A stretch of 64,000 bases of DNA. Source: Branchiostoma floridae. Lineage: Eukaryota; Chordata; Leptocardii; Amphioxiformes; Branchiostomatidae. The position numbers were made by a program, and so were the translations under genes. The notes below the pieces were generated by a model that searched no databases, was not told the origin of the DNA, and saw nothing but the letters and a program-made list of their open reading frames with translations. Where the stretch lies: assembly GCF_000003815.2 (NCBI RefSeq), contig NC_049991.1, positions 13,807,685-13,871,684 of the forward strand. Reading direction: 5' to 3'. Positions 11,560-22,300 of this stretch are shown piece after piece; the first letter of the stretch is position 1; every line of letters begins with the position of its first letter.

Positions 11560-13590
11560 TAAGAGCGCGACTCGGGTTGGAGGCTGGCGGGGGAGAATGC
11601 GAGTGATCCCGGGAATGCGTCAGCAGGAATATGTCCGCGTTTCAACAATCGCCACGAGGTGTCAGTCTGTGTAGGTTTCCTTCCATGGACTGTACAGCGT
11701 CATGATTATTGTAACGCAGCTGTAAGGAAGAAATGTAGAAGAAACATATATCTACCATTCATTTACTTTTATTCATGACTTTTTAGGTGTCCGTGTGATC
11801 CACATATTCCAAAGTTTCTGGTCAAACCATGAATGCCTATGCTCAATACAAGATTTAGCTTAGGGTGAAGCCATATGTTTGAAGCCACAAACCCCAAAGG
11901 AAAAGAACATAGAATGTGTCGGATCAGTCCGCAAAAATCTCAAACTTTTCTACATACACATCTCATCAGATTGGCTTTAACTCAAAACCCCAGGCAACTG
12001 ATACTATGCCGTTGTGCCAGTCAGCACTGTGTGCTTTTTACACTTCAGTAGTAAACCATATGGAAGTATTGTCGCTGTGAGAAAATACCTAACTTTGACA
12101 CCACAGGCAGCGAGTCTGAATTTGTGTTTATTCAAAGCACAGATTCTAACTAAACTTTGAATATGTAAGCAACAACAAAAATTAATTGCATGTGAAATGA
12201 CATAGTTTACATACAGCGAAATTTGGTTTGCCTATCTAACGTCTAATCAAGTGGAGTGGATAATTAACAACATGTAATTAAAACGGTAAATGGTGATGCG
12301 GATAATGTTACACCTGCACCGTCGCAAATTTGTACCCCCTCATTTACTATGTGAATCGGTAATGACAAGTTGTTAGCTCAGTTGGTATTGCATTCATATC
12401 AGTAGCACTTTGGTACCAGCCTGTGTATTTTCACCAATGCCAACCAGTTATCTGTTTTTTCTCTATTGGAATTCTGGGAACAAGACTCCTCTTGCCAACT
12501 CTGAAAACACACAAAGCAGTCGAACATCTGAAATGGATAACCAGCTTATACGACATTTATTTGGAATAATAAGCCTAATACGGTAAAGGAGGGTTTCCAA
12601 GTGTTGAGTACCTGGGTGGTCGGCTCGGCGTGATGTTCATTATATTCTGTGCCTGCTCCATACATGACTGTGTGCGCCTGACTTGTCGATAATCTGCCCA
12701 GGTCCTGGTTAATAACATGCCCAGGAGCGAGCAAAGTTTGCCGGCTTTGTCTGAACGTGCGTCCGATATTAGAACAAATCATAAGCAGGAAAGGCTGGAA
12801 GGCAACGAGAATGTTAACGGTATAGAGAAGAACACACGGCTGTATGGTGCCCTGTGTTGTAGCGTGCTGTTATCCACTGTGCAGAACTGGGTTGAACGCC
12901 CTTCTTATCTTCGCCACTGCAGGGCATCAACATTACAACAACCGAGTTAGGAATACAAAGGCGCTTCAAATTGGGAATTGCTTTTTATGTCCTGTCACGG
13001 GACGATGGAGCCCCGGTGTAGTAAAATTCCGCCCGCGTGGCCGCGCTTGGCCTAACCCTTTGGCTGATGGGTTACGATTCACACGCGAGTTGACCTCTGC
13101 ACAATGGAGGTCAAGTCTAGTACCAAGGACAGGTTGACCCGGCGGCCCGCGCCACACAGAACGCGCTCCGAGCCGTCTTTGTTCCGTACGCTTCTTGTAA
13201 ACGACTCCGATATTCCAGGCAAACGGCGCGGACGACTCAACGATTGGAATAGTCGTGCAAGGTAGGAATTCAGCCTTCCGCTGATGTTGTTGTTGGTTTA
13301 CAGAAATGCAAAGGAACAGATCCATATGGTATGTAGAAACGTCATGATTTCGGTCCCTGGACCCTGCTATCGTAAAGCGACTCATACGTAAGATGAGACC
13401 ATAGAAGGCACTTCCGAAATTTAGTGATTATGTTTTTTTCTGGAGAATGCGGTTGTTTAGACATCTACGCAGCTTCCTAAACAGTACGATTCTACCACGA
13501 GCGATATGAAATTGTAGTATTTATCTCTAAGTGATGGGTATGTGTTTTCTCCCTATGACCACTAATAGGTTTCATCTTTACGAATATGCT
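11560..13590. other. intergenic, no gene seen
   Basis: AT-rich sequence with no supportable gene. The first about 100 bases after the gap are GC-rich and could be the far end of whatever spans the gap. A tRNA box-A-like stretch at about 12367-12385 has no matching box B and is not a tRNA gene. Confidence 0.45.
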
Positions 13591-13591
13591 T

Positions 13592-13660
13592 AAGGTAACA
13601 TATAAAATGTGCCAAAAAGTAGTTACTCAAGCAACTGGATATGATTTTGGAAACGGTCAC
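13592..13660 (-). repeat. dispersed repeat family R1, partial copy
   Basis: The reverse complement matches the middle of a family found several times in this window: a GACCGTTT block, then CATATCCAGTTGCTTGAGTA, then a TTTTGGC block leading to TTACCT. Other copies are at 16903-17021, 46648-46874, 50341-50443 and 58471-58535 (minus), with partial pieces at 17817-17901 and 33954-33979. Confidence 0.75.
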
Positions 13661-13745
13661 ATATAAAATGAAATATGCAAATGTTAAGGCTATGAAAGTT
13701 ATACTATCGCTGTCTCACGTAGTCGTCTTCAACTTGACATCCCTT

Positions 13746-13761
13746 CATCATCATCATCATC
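13746..13761. repeat. short CAT trinucleotide repeat
   Basis: Five consecutive CAT units lie next to the SINE at 13800-14243. About 30 bases later a short duplicated CATGTTCGCA unit follows (about 13783-13805). Confidence 0.8.
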
Positions 13762-13799
13762 GGTCGACGTGATCAAATGTAAACATGTTCGCACATGTT

Positions 13800-14243
13800 C
13801 GCACACGACGGGGTGATACCGCCCCTTTCGGGGTGACATACCCTTTCGCTGGCTAATTACAAGACGGGGATGCGCCAGGTCTCCCGTCCGGGTGAATGAT
13901 GTAAATCACCGTGTGGCTGATACGGTACGGAGGTTCGCCAGGCCTCCAACCGGGTGATTTGAAGTGAATCACCAACTCCGGACAGAAGGGTTTGCTCCAA
14001 CCACACCGCACCATCGCACGTGTGGGGGTTCTTTAACGTGCATGGGGTGTGGCTCTCCCCATACACGGGACCTCCATTTAACGTCCTATCCGAGGGACGA
14101 CTCATTTTTCACTTGAGTAAAGTGAGGAAAGTCGTGTAAAGTGCCTTTCCCAAGGGCACAAGACCGGCAACACGGAGGCGGATTCGAACCGGCGACCTCT
14201 CGGTCTCGGGCCGTATACACTACCACTGTGCTACGCGGCCCCA
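13800..14243 (-). mobile_element. tRNA-derived SINE
   Basis: On the minus strand the element starts with a tRNA-like head. Box A reads TAGCACAGTGG at 14233-14223 and box B reads GGTTCGAATCC at 14190-14180, a perfect B-box match at the usual spacing. These form an internal RNA polymerase III promoter. The anticodon stem does not pair, so this is not a functional tRNA. Behind it lies a body of about 330 bp with blocks such as GGGAAAGGCACTTTACACGA and CACGTTAAAGAACC, which I recognise as recurring in invertebrate SINE bodies but cannot assign to a named domain class. The exact 3' boundary near 13800 is uncertain. Confidence 0.7.
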
Positions 14244-14249
14244 CTACAT

Positions 14250-16290
14250 CCCTTCATAACTAGCTATATAGCCCGTTATCCAGCCTTGGTGGAGACGGCT
14301 GGAAGGACTAAAGACGTGCAAGGCAAGTTGGACAGCATGGCGCTTCAATCGTACTTCGATAACTTCACGGACGGCTTTCAAGGAGGTCTGATTACGTCTG
14401 GCTTTTCCCCTGAGTTAGACAGGTGTTTCATTTCTACAAAGACCATCGAGAAAAGAAGGAAAGGGCAACGTTAACAGTGAAGAATGTCATCTGTATGCAG
14501 CTTTATCTCTGGGGTATTTTCTGCACACCCACAATATGCATCACCAGGCCTCTGCTTCAAATGACGCTCTCTACGGCGATTTGTCCCCAGCGTAGGAAGT
14601 GTTGTATCACGGGGAACTGCTTTCTGTCACTTAACGAAAGCAGGCTTCATTTACACTAGTCTTTTGATACTATCATACTAGACATCGTAGACTAGTTCTC
14701 TCGTAGTCTACAGCTTTTTGAGTGTAAACACAGTGCGGTAAAAGGGAATCTAATACAGTACTTCAGTGTACTTCAGCCTGGACGTCTGTATGTTGTAGAC
14801 TTCACTTTATTTCTCTTAACACTCACGAAGCTGTAGTTTACGACACTTGTGAAAGAAAAAAAACAAGTGTAAAGCCTGCCTACGTAAATGCCGTGGCTTG
14901 GTCCTCTTACTAGCTACTGAAGCAATACGATATTCACACATCTGTACATGTGATTATTTCGTCCGCATGAGACCAAGTATGAGTGTACCTACTAAACAAG
15001 GTGACCTCCAGACTGACAACTGCTCCACACCTGTTCCAAGGATATTTGACATTATTTAGCAACTCCGATCGACCGTGCGACCTGCCCTCCTTTCTGTAAC
15101 TATTTCATGCAACTTTTTCTTCTGGAATATTTCCTTCATCGTGACTTTATAAACGTTTTCGACAACGTCAACGGCTAAACTGTTTGCCCGCTCTAAGTTG
15201 CACCATTTGGTTCTTGTGTACTGTGCAATAGACTAAAGTGTGTGTCCCTTTGGCATAATTCGCCCTTGTTTGCGTCACAAACACGCCCTAGTCATTGCCT
15301 GTAGACCCGGGGCTCAACAACATAACAAGCTTTTATCTCAATATGTGGTGTACATAGGCGGTCAGTTCAAATGCTTATACAACACCCAGATACCAAAGGG
15401 TATTGACTGAGGAAAGTTAAAAGGTCAAAATATACCAGGAGGAAGGATATGAAGGAGCAGTTGTTATGTAGATTAGTACAATTTTTTCATGGAGCCCGGC
15501 CACATGCATTCGTCGTGCGGTTGTCGTACGATTGGAAATGGAGGCCATTCGTCGTACGTGTCGTGCAAAATTCAGCTTTCTTGTCACTGAAAAGACTGTC
15601 TTAGATCCATGTCGGTGGTTAGTTCTGTCATAGCCTGCCAGAACTTCTTACGACGTCAAAATCACCCAACGACCACGAAGTGGTCGCGCCATTACATATC
15701 AGGCAAAATATGCTGAAATATGAATCCACTGATAACACTTTTCATAATTGATTTTACCCAGTCAGGGACAAGAGATGTTTGTAGATGTATGTTAGTGTCC
15801 TATGAGTTAGAAAACAATGCAAGTTACGTTCAACAGTTGACAAGTCCGTTTTTGGACGTGTGTTTAGACGTTTGTGGCTAGCAGGTCGAGTCAAGTCGCA
15901 GAACACGCGTTCATTGTTCTAGGAAAATTGAAATGTTCCTCCTTTTTGTAACACTTTGCCACGTACAGGGATTCCTTTCTGACAAGACTTTCTTTGAATT
16001 TAGCTCTGATGCAAGAGAAAGAACTGTGCCCGTATGACGAAAGTACAAATCTATGGCGCTTGGAAAATTGACTCATTTGTACAAACACACACACATGTCG
16101 AACCCTATCAGGGATTATGGTACTAGAAAAGTAGAGAACTCAGAGTGTGCACATTCCTGTGGACAGAAACTGAAAAAAAAAACAGCTGGAGAATCGTAAC
16201 TGGCCAAAGGTTCTTCAGTGAAGGTTTGTTTTGGTGTAAACTTTCCCCCCGTACGGACATCTGAAATTGTCTTCATTCATAGTTAGAGTA
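14250..16290. other. intergenic, no gene seen
   Basis: No coding, RNA or repeat feature can be supported. A short stretch at 14655-14715 contains GTAGAC/GTCTAC motifs like those in the 6144-6350 foldback element but lacks paired arms. Confidence 0.45.
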
Positions 16291-16292
16291 TA

Positions 16293-16868
16293 CGGGGCGT
16301 GCAATTAGTAATGGTCCTGACCCATTTCCCATAGCAGGAGATTAATGAAACTTGGCACAGTTATTAGTCTTTCTCTTCATAGGAATCACCCAGAGTTATG
16401 CATTTCTCCCATCGTTTGATGCAGCTCTGGACACCGATTTTGTAGGACACCCCAGGTTGGTCCTCCAACTGATGCCTCATCAATGGCACAAGAGGGACGA
16501 CCAGGTCTGGGAGCTGTTTCCACAGACTTCCAGCCACGTTTGAATTCAGGATGCCAGCGTTTTACAAGGTCATGTGATGGGGCATCATCACCATAAGTTT
16601 CATTTATTTTATCAAAAGTCTTCTTTGGTGTGCGTCCTTTCAAATACAAAAACCGGATCACTGCGCGACACTCAACTGGTTCCATTTCACACCTGGTCCA
16701 TTTCGCACCTGACTAAGTTCAAACACCAGTAAATCAGAAACCACAATTAGTTCAGAGCTGTCTTTTGCAACATAACCCATAGAGATATGAATTATTACAC
16801 ATACAAAATTTCATTTAGATCAGACAACTGGAAGTGGGTCAGGACCATTACTTATTGCACGCCCCTCG
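16293..16868 (-). mobile_element. internally deleted mariner element (Tc1/mariner superfamily)
   Basis: Terminal inverted repeats of about 33 bp bound the element. The left end begins CGGGGCGTGCAATTAGTAA, and the right end, read on the minus strand, begins CGAGGGGCGTGCAATAAGT. Both continue into ATGGTCCTGACCCA. A TA target duplication flanks each end (16291-16292 and 16869-16870), as expected for mariner. Between the ends lies a transposase relic on the minus strand. At 576 bp the element is less than half the usual mariner length of about 1.3 kb, because the catalytic core is missing. It would depend on a full-length copy elsewhere for movement. Confidence 0.9.
16386..16685 (-). pseudogene. 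mariner transposase relic: N-terminal HTH joined to C-terminal tail, catalytic core deleted
   Basis: An ATG at 16685 opens the mariner N-terminal DNA-binding region (EPVECRAVIRFLYLKGRTP, then YGDDAPS, then KSVETAPRPGRPS), about 75 residues long. After about residue 75 the sequence jumps to the extreme C-terminus of a mariner transposase, recognisable in another frame by GVQSCIKRWEKC followed by LGDSYEEK and stop codons (about 16361-16438). All catalytic D,D34D segments are missing between these points. The relic cannot be an active transposase; at most a DNA-binding fragment could be expressed. No domestication is implied by what is visible. Confidence 0.88.
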
Positions 16869-16902
16869 TAAAAGACGTGTTTCTTGCAGATCACTTCAGT
16901 GT

Positions 16903-17021
16903 CACTGACGAAGGAAAGTGGATTCTTTCCGAAACGTCTGACCGTTTCAAAACCATATCCAGTTGCTTGAGTAACTATTTTTGGCGTATCTTATTACCTG
17001 GATGTCTAACCTACATCGACG
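16903..17021 (+). repeat. R1 repeat copy with a hammerhead-like core
   Basis: This copy begins just right of the mariner. At 16905-16911 it has CTGACGA, then a perfect 6-bp stem GGAAAG/CTTTCC (16913-16918 and 16925-16930) with a 6-base loop, then GAAACGTC (16931-16938). This is the order of the hammerhead ribozyme catalytic core with a very short palindromic stem III (ACGT). One extra A (16912) lies between the CTGACGA box and the stem, which departs from the canonical core. The rest of the family follows: GACCGTTTC, CATATCCAGTTGCTTGAGTA, TTATTACCTGGATGTCTAAC. Confidence 0.7.
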
Positions 17022-17816
17022 TAGCTAGTATTACATCAAAGCGCAAAAACTTCAGTGAAAAAGCATGCTTACAACAATGCCACACTTTCCGCAAAGGAAG
17101 CAGAGGAAAGGAAAGTTAACATCGGTATGGAACATCATCAAGTCGGCGGGGTTGATACGAACACGTGCTGACCCTGACGCCCGTGGATTCCTCTCAAAAA
17201 TTCGATAATAACCCGAGAAATATTCAAAACAAATCTGGAGTAGTTTTTCTTGTGTGGGATTGTCAATTACTTTTTGATGTGGTGTCTACAGAACTAAGCT
17301 AAAGCCGTTGGCAGGTATACTAATTTGTACCGTAGTGTATTATGAAGTCAAACGAACACTCAGAAAGGAAGGATGGCTTGTTTTTAACCATAGACAATAT
17401 CTTCAGATCTATCAACGACCTTGTTGTTGACAAGTAGATACACTGTGACGTCAGCAAAACGAACTCGAGGACATGAAGTGGATGAAAAGGTACACTACAT
17501 CGTCACGTATCACATTGCCGGTCGTCATCACGAACTCTCGCCATTGTTTTTGTTAACCAAATAACGTTAGTACTTTGATTTGAGCTCATAACTTCGCATA
17601 CGCTGTGCCCATGCATGCGTCCTACATTTCCCACTATTGCTTTTAATTTGTCTGAATTTAGTTCTTTAACTAATTAAGTCAGCGTACAACGCCATTATAC
17701 AGAACGTAACAGGCAACCAGACAGAGCCAACTGTCTGGCATTGCAAAAGAAACCCCTTCATCCAGAATGTACAAGAGACAGCAAAGCTTTGAAAGAGAAT
17801 TCGAATCACAAAAATG
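17022..17816. other. non-coding, no feature seen
   Basis: AT-rich DNA between two pieces of the R1 family. It may include degraded parts of the same element, but I cannot demonstrate this. Confidence 0.4.
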
Positions 17817-17901
17817 TAGCCTGATTAAATCTCGCTTATAGCAGCCTGCCCAACATCCCAGTTACAGCCCTGGACTGCAGAGTTCGTGTTACACAGACTA
17901 T
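17817..17901 (+). repeat. R1 repeat, 5'-proximal piece
   Basis: It shares the segment TAGCCTGATTAAATC.CGC with the longer copy at 46648, followed by GCTTATAGCAGCC, CAGTTACAGCCCTG and GTTACACAGACTA. It breaks off where the hammerhead-like core begins in the 46648 copy. Confidence 0.75.
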
Positions 17902-19230
17902 GCACAAATGTAAGTACCATCAGCTATTGGGTGGCTTGTAGACCGGTCTTCCAACTTTACACATGGTTCTTACGGATACAAGTAAAACTGCAACATTAGG
18001 ATAGGATTGAGAAACATGCGGACCAGCAGCATTATATGACACGACCAAACCATGCACACAACACATGTAGTCACACGGGAGACGCAGACAGTGAAGCAAA
18101 TGGAGTATGTCACACCCCCAACGTGGACTTACTTCCAGTCGGGTAATCGCTTGCTCATTTCTCTGGTCCCTCGGAGGAAGACAAATTAGCTCTCTTCCTT
18201 TCGTACGCACGCAAGGCGCCGGGCTGCATGCATGTTTGATCGGATAAGAGGAATCAGATCCGACGACGATTGCTTTGTTGTTCCTCCTGCCAACTTTCAC
18301 TCCGGAGACGGTCATTAGTATGTATCACTGCGTTCGAGCTCGGCGTCCTACTAAACTAGGTCCCCTCATTATTTAATTATCGGTGTCTTTGTGAAACGCG
18401 CCCATAGTCGGATCGTTATCTGAACAACGGACCAGTCGATGACGCGGAGATGCCGAAGTCGAACCAGCTGTCCACCTTGACCCGCGGCACGCTACCGGCA
18501 ACTCCGCACCTCCACAGTCGTGCTGATTCGCTCATAATGTAGCATGATAAAGGTTAAACTTCGGTTAGAAGGTCTGAACTATACTACTCTACAGCAGAGG
18601 GTATGCTCCGACTGTGTCAAGTTGACGTTTTTTAGTCGCTTTTACAGGGCTTTATATTTTGCACTATTTTCTTGGGCCGCGAGACATCAGGAAAACAGAA
18701 CACAATAGAAAGCCCGATAAAAACGCCCCAAAAGGTAAAAAAAAAAGAGCCGGGGCCTAACCTCTGATTGAAGAACAGGGCTGAACGTGGGGATTACTGT
18801 GTCTATCACAAGGCAGTAGGGCACGTTTTGATATAAGCAAAACATTTGATAAAAATTACGACTATGACGATCAAACCAAGCTCACTCTTGAGTAGACTCC
18901 ACGAGAACGTCCCCGACGATGCTAGCTCCTGGTGGTATATACTAGCACTACAGCAAGTTTTATTGGTATCGGGTTTATATGCCATTGGTATCGGACCATT
19001 GGTGTCATCCTTCGTATGGGTGCAATAGAAACCGACTGCAATAGATCTAGAAGTTCTATTCTATCAGAAGAGGAAAACAGCCTTGTAGAGCGATAACTTG
19101 GCGTAGCTCTTCAACTCGAGACGCAGGGCTACACGCAGCTGTATGCGTGTTAAAATTCAATTAGCAGGTGTTGTGAGTTGTGTGTATATGTTCTAATCAA
19201 TATGAAATGCTCAGGAGGCGAGTAGAAACA
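17902..19230. other. intergenic, no gene seen
   Basis: A 131-codon open frame on the minus strand (17920-18315) has no recognisable composition or context. Nothing else can be supported. Confidence 0.4.
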
Positions 19231-19237
19231 GTTCCCT

Positions 19238-19310
19238 AGCTCCCGGGATTCGAACCCGGGACCGCTAGCTCACGAAACCAACGCCGCTAACCCGTGACTA
19301 AGCCAAAAGG
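19238..19310 (-). repeat. tRNA-like SINE head or tRNA pseudogene
   Basis: The reverse complement contains a perfect B box GGTTCGAATCC (19256-19246) inside a fully paired T arm (CCGGG/CCCGG) and a box-A-like TGGCTTAGTCACGG about 40 bases upstream. The anticodon stem and the acceptor stem do not pair, so this is not a working tRNA gene. It is probably the 5' head of a degraded tRNA-derived SINE. Confidence 0.55.
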
Positions 19311-19319
19311 TCTGAGCTT

Positions 19320-22300
19320 GTTGGCCTGGTCTGTTGGTTGGTATAGATACAACCCTAAGGTCGAACTTTTTTAAGTCATGGACGCACTTGGTTTGAATGG
19401 TCTTTACGTTTACGTTGTGGTAACTTTTTTCTTCATACTTTTCTTTACTAAGGGGTCACTGACTCACTCGCCGTTTCGTTTTTATCTATTTTAACCTCCT
19501 TGATGCAACATAATTGATTACCGACCAGGAAGTGCCCGTCATACAGCACAAAGAACTGCGGTATTAGTCGGTAAAACGTGATGGACAGAACCAGTTGTAG
19601 CTAAAAGCCCTGTTCGTCATCTACACTCGACTCGTCCCTCAGTCTAATTGAAACACCGCGAACCTTGCTCTCCTCCGCCTGTGTACGTTTTTTTCGGGGT
19701 TGTTCACCGTTAGATTTACTATTCGTGAAGCGTTTAGAGTGCTCTTGAGGACAGTGCCACTTGTGGTCCCGAGATGCAGATCCTCGAGTTATGCGTCAGC
19801 CAGATTTTCAGCTTTTCCATTGCGGACAAATGCTTCAAAAGCGACCATTGAACACTTTTATGGCTTGCCTCCACTCTGGTGCTATATCGGGGTGGCACTG
19901 CGCATTAGGCTCACAGAAGCCCTTTGACTCGGGAAGAACGAGAATATAAAACGACGGCAACGTCTTGAAAGCGTGTTTTACAAGTATATCTACTTTCCCT
20001 TGACGGGTATCTCTTTGCCATAGTGATGAATTTTCGGCACGTTTACAACTTTTCGTGCGTTTCTTGGTGTATCTAAATCCAGGGATGCTATGAGCATGCA
20101 TGAGCAAGACCGCTTTTGGTCCAGTACAAACAACATTTGTCAAATATATACATGTATCTATATGATAAACCGTCTCACTATTTGTCTAGTAAATCCGTAC
20201 ATGTCTTCAGATTCCCATATCAAGGCGTAACTGTTTATTCGAATGTCTTTCCAGGCTAACTTTCGAAAATAGACATATAATTTTCTTCATAACAATCAGT
20301 AGTATACTCTGCACTGCTTTATGCGGTTCTCCATACATATATGTATTTGCATAATTCAGTGTGCTTGAAATGAGGTACAGCGTGTGACTTGCAAGATAAA
20401 CGATTGTCTTTTCTATGTTTATTAACACGCACCGGGCTATAAATCATACACACAAACTTGAGAACTCAGCTTCGTTAGGGCAAGGTTGGGGTATGTGGAC
20501 GGGGAATGTGCTTACAGAGGACGGCTTTCATCGCCGGTGCCTGTCTGAATTGTTAAGACACGTGTGTTTGAAGGACTTCACTTTTCGAGCATGCTAGCAG
20601 GAAGATTCAATCGACGAGGAGGCAAAGACGTCCACGCGATCAGCAGGTTGCCTGACGAAGCCACCTGCTTGTCGATTGTTCTCGTGCGAATGTTTGCCGA
20701 GAAAGAGACAGTCTTTCTTCCCGTTTGCGTCAAATCCTGCCCTCACTGGTACTGAAAGATCCAGCATAAATCCATTCGGAAGAGGGCAATGGCATCAAAA
20801 CAGAAAAAAGGGATCTCAGATGTATTTTAGAACTTTTAAAAAACCCATTGAAGCACATGACAGACAAATAGCCTCGCCATAATAGATGCATCTGGCCCCT
20901 CCCCCTGTTCTTTGCTATTGATTAATCGATCACGCAAAGAGCTTGAAAAACAAACGCGGGCAATGCATAATGCAGGCGGTAAGCTTGGGCTTTACAAGAA
21001 GATAAGAAACCTGTTTTCTGCTGACAAAAAGATGTGTTCTTGCATTCATGCAAAGCGCAAAGACTTCTGGCCATGAAAATACGCCATCCCAATATTCATA
21101 GCGCAATATAGCGGAACGCTATCTACCTGCACGCTTCGATTTTTGCTGGTATTTTCTCCGTCGGGTCCCATGTGAGAGATCCGCCGCCATCTGCTGAAAG
21201 CGGGTCTCTGACAGATTCGGAACGTTGCGCGGCCGGATCGAAAAGCGTTGGACTGTACATCATGTACGCCGACTTAGCGACCGTAATCGTGTCACGGTGT
21301 CGAGTCTAGGGGGCGCGTATTCCCATGGCAACCCACCGCAGCAGCGAGCAGGTCCCGCCGCTGATGACATCCACAGCGATGCGCGCAGAAAAGCAGTGCA
21401 GAGAGACGTTAAATTCCAATAAATTTTAATTCACGTTGTACAATAGATAAGGCAGTTAGACTGGTGGAGATGTAATCCCCATGGATCTGTTTTAAGCCGC
21501 TCAAAACGCCATATCTTCCGACTTGTAGTGGCTGCGTTATTGGTAGGCGCCTCAGGGACATACTTAATTAAAAGACAAACTGGTAGGTTTCAGCAATTTT
21601 CTCCGATTTTGGAAGCACGTATCCATCGTCGCATTAGCTACGCACTTTCCTTTGTGTGCAACATCTCGACTGAGGATTACAACGTGCCATAGATGTCAAA
21701 ATTGACAGGACTTTCATTGCGTTGTGCTGCCGGGTTTTAACGAGGCTCCACAAGTCCAGTATGTCACTATGTGAACTAAAAGCCGCTGCACATCATTCTA
21801 CGGTGTTGAATGTTATAGAAACACATGAAACTTTGAGGAAAGGAAGAACCAGCCACAAAATTTCTGCGATTCGATACCGTCATGACTGCGTACAAAATGA
21901 TTAGGCTCGAACCCAGAGCTCAAAGTCGTACCTGAGTCTGCATGCCATGGTGGGAGGGGGGCGGGAGCTTACTAGTATGGCGGAAATACTCCCGGCCGAG
22001 CTCCGGACCAGCGACCTAAAAAGAGGGAGCGTCCGTACATTGTATCAGGGAGCTTTGATTGTACTGTACCATACTGTACATAGGTGTGTGGTACGCGTTC
22101 CCGAGGTTGGCTTGGATGGCTGGATCTACTTCAGCCGGGTAGCAGGTTGTGTGAAGGCAGCGCACACGCAAATACACTATCACTACAACGCCTGCATTAT
22201 TTTAGAGTTAAATGGTCTACTCCGCAAGGAACAACGCAAAGCATATCCCTGGGAAACTGCACGCCTGTAGTTTACAATCCCATAAGAATAGCAGAACAAA

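Noticed and set aside
12363-12440. Sequence starting like a tRNA (GTTAGCTCAGTTGG)
   Set aside because: Only a box-A-like stretch; there is no B box at the right distance and no cloverleaf.
17920-18315. 131-codon minus-strand open frame
   Set aside because: No recognisable motif; neighbouring frames are equally open in short stretches.
19238-19310. Functional tRNA gene
   Set aside because: Good T arm and B box, but acceptor and anticodon stems do not pair.
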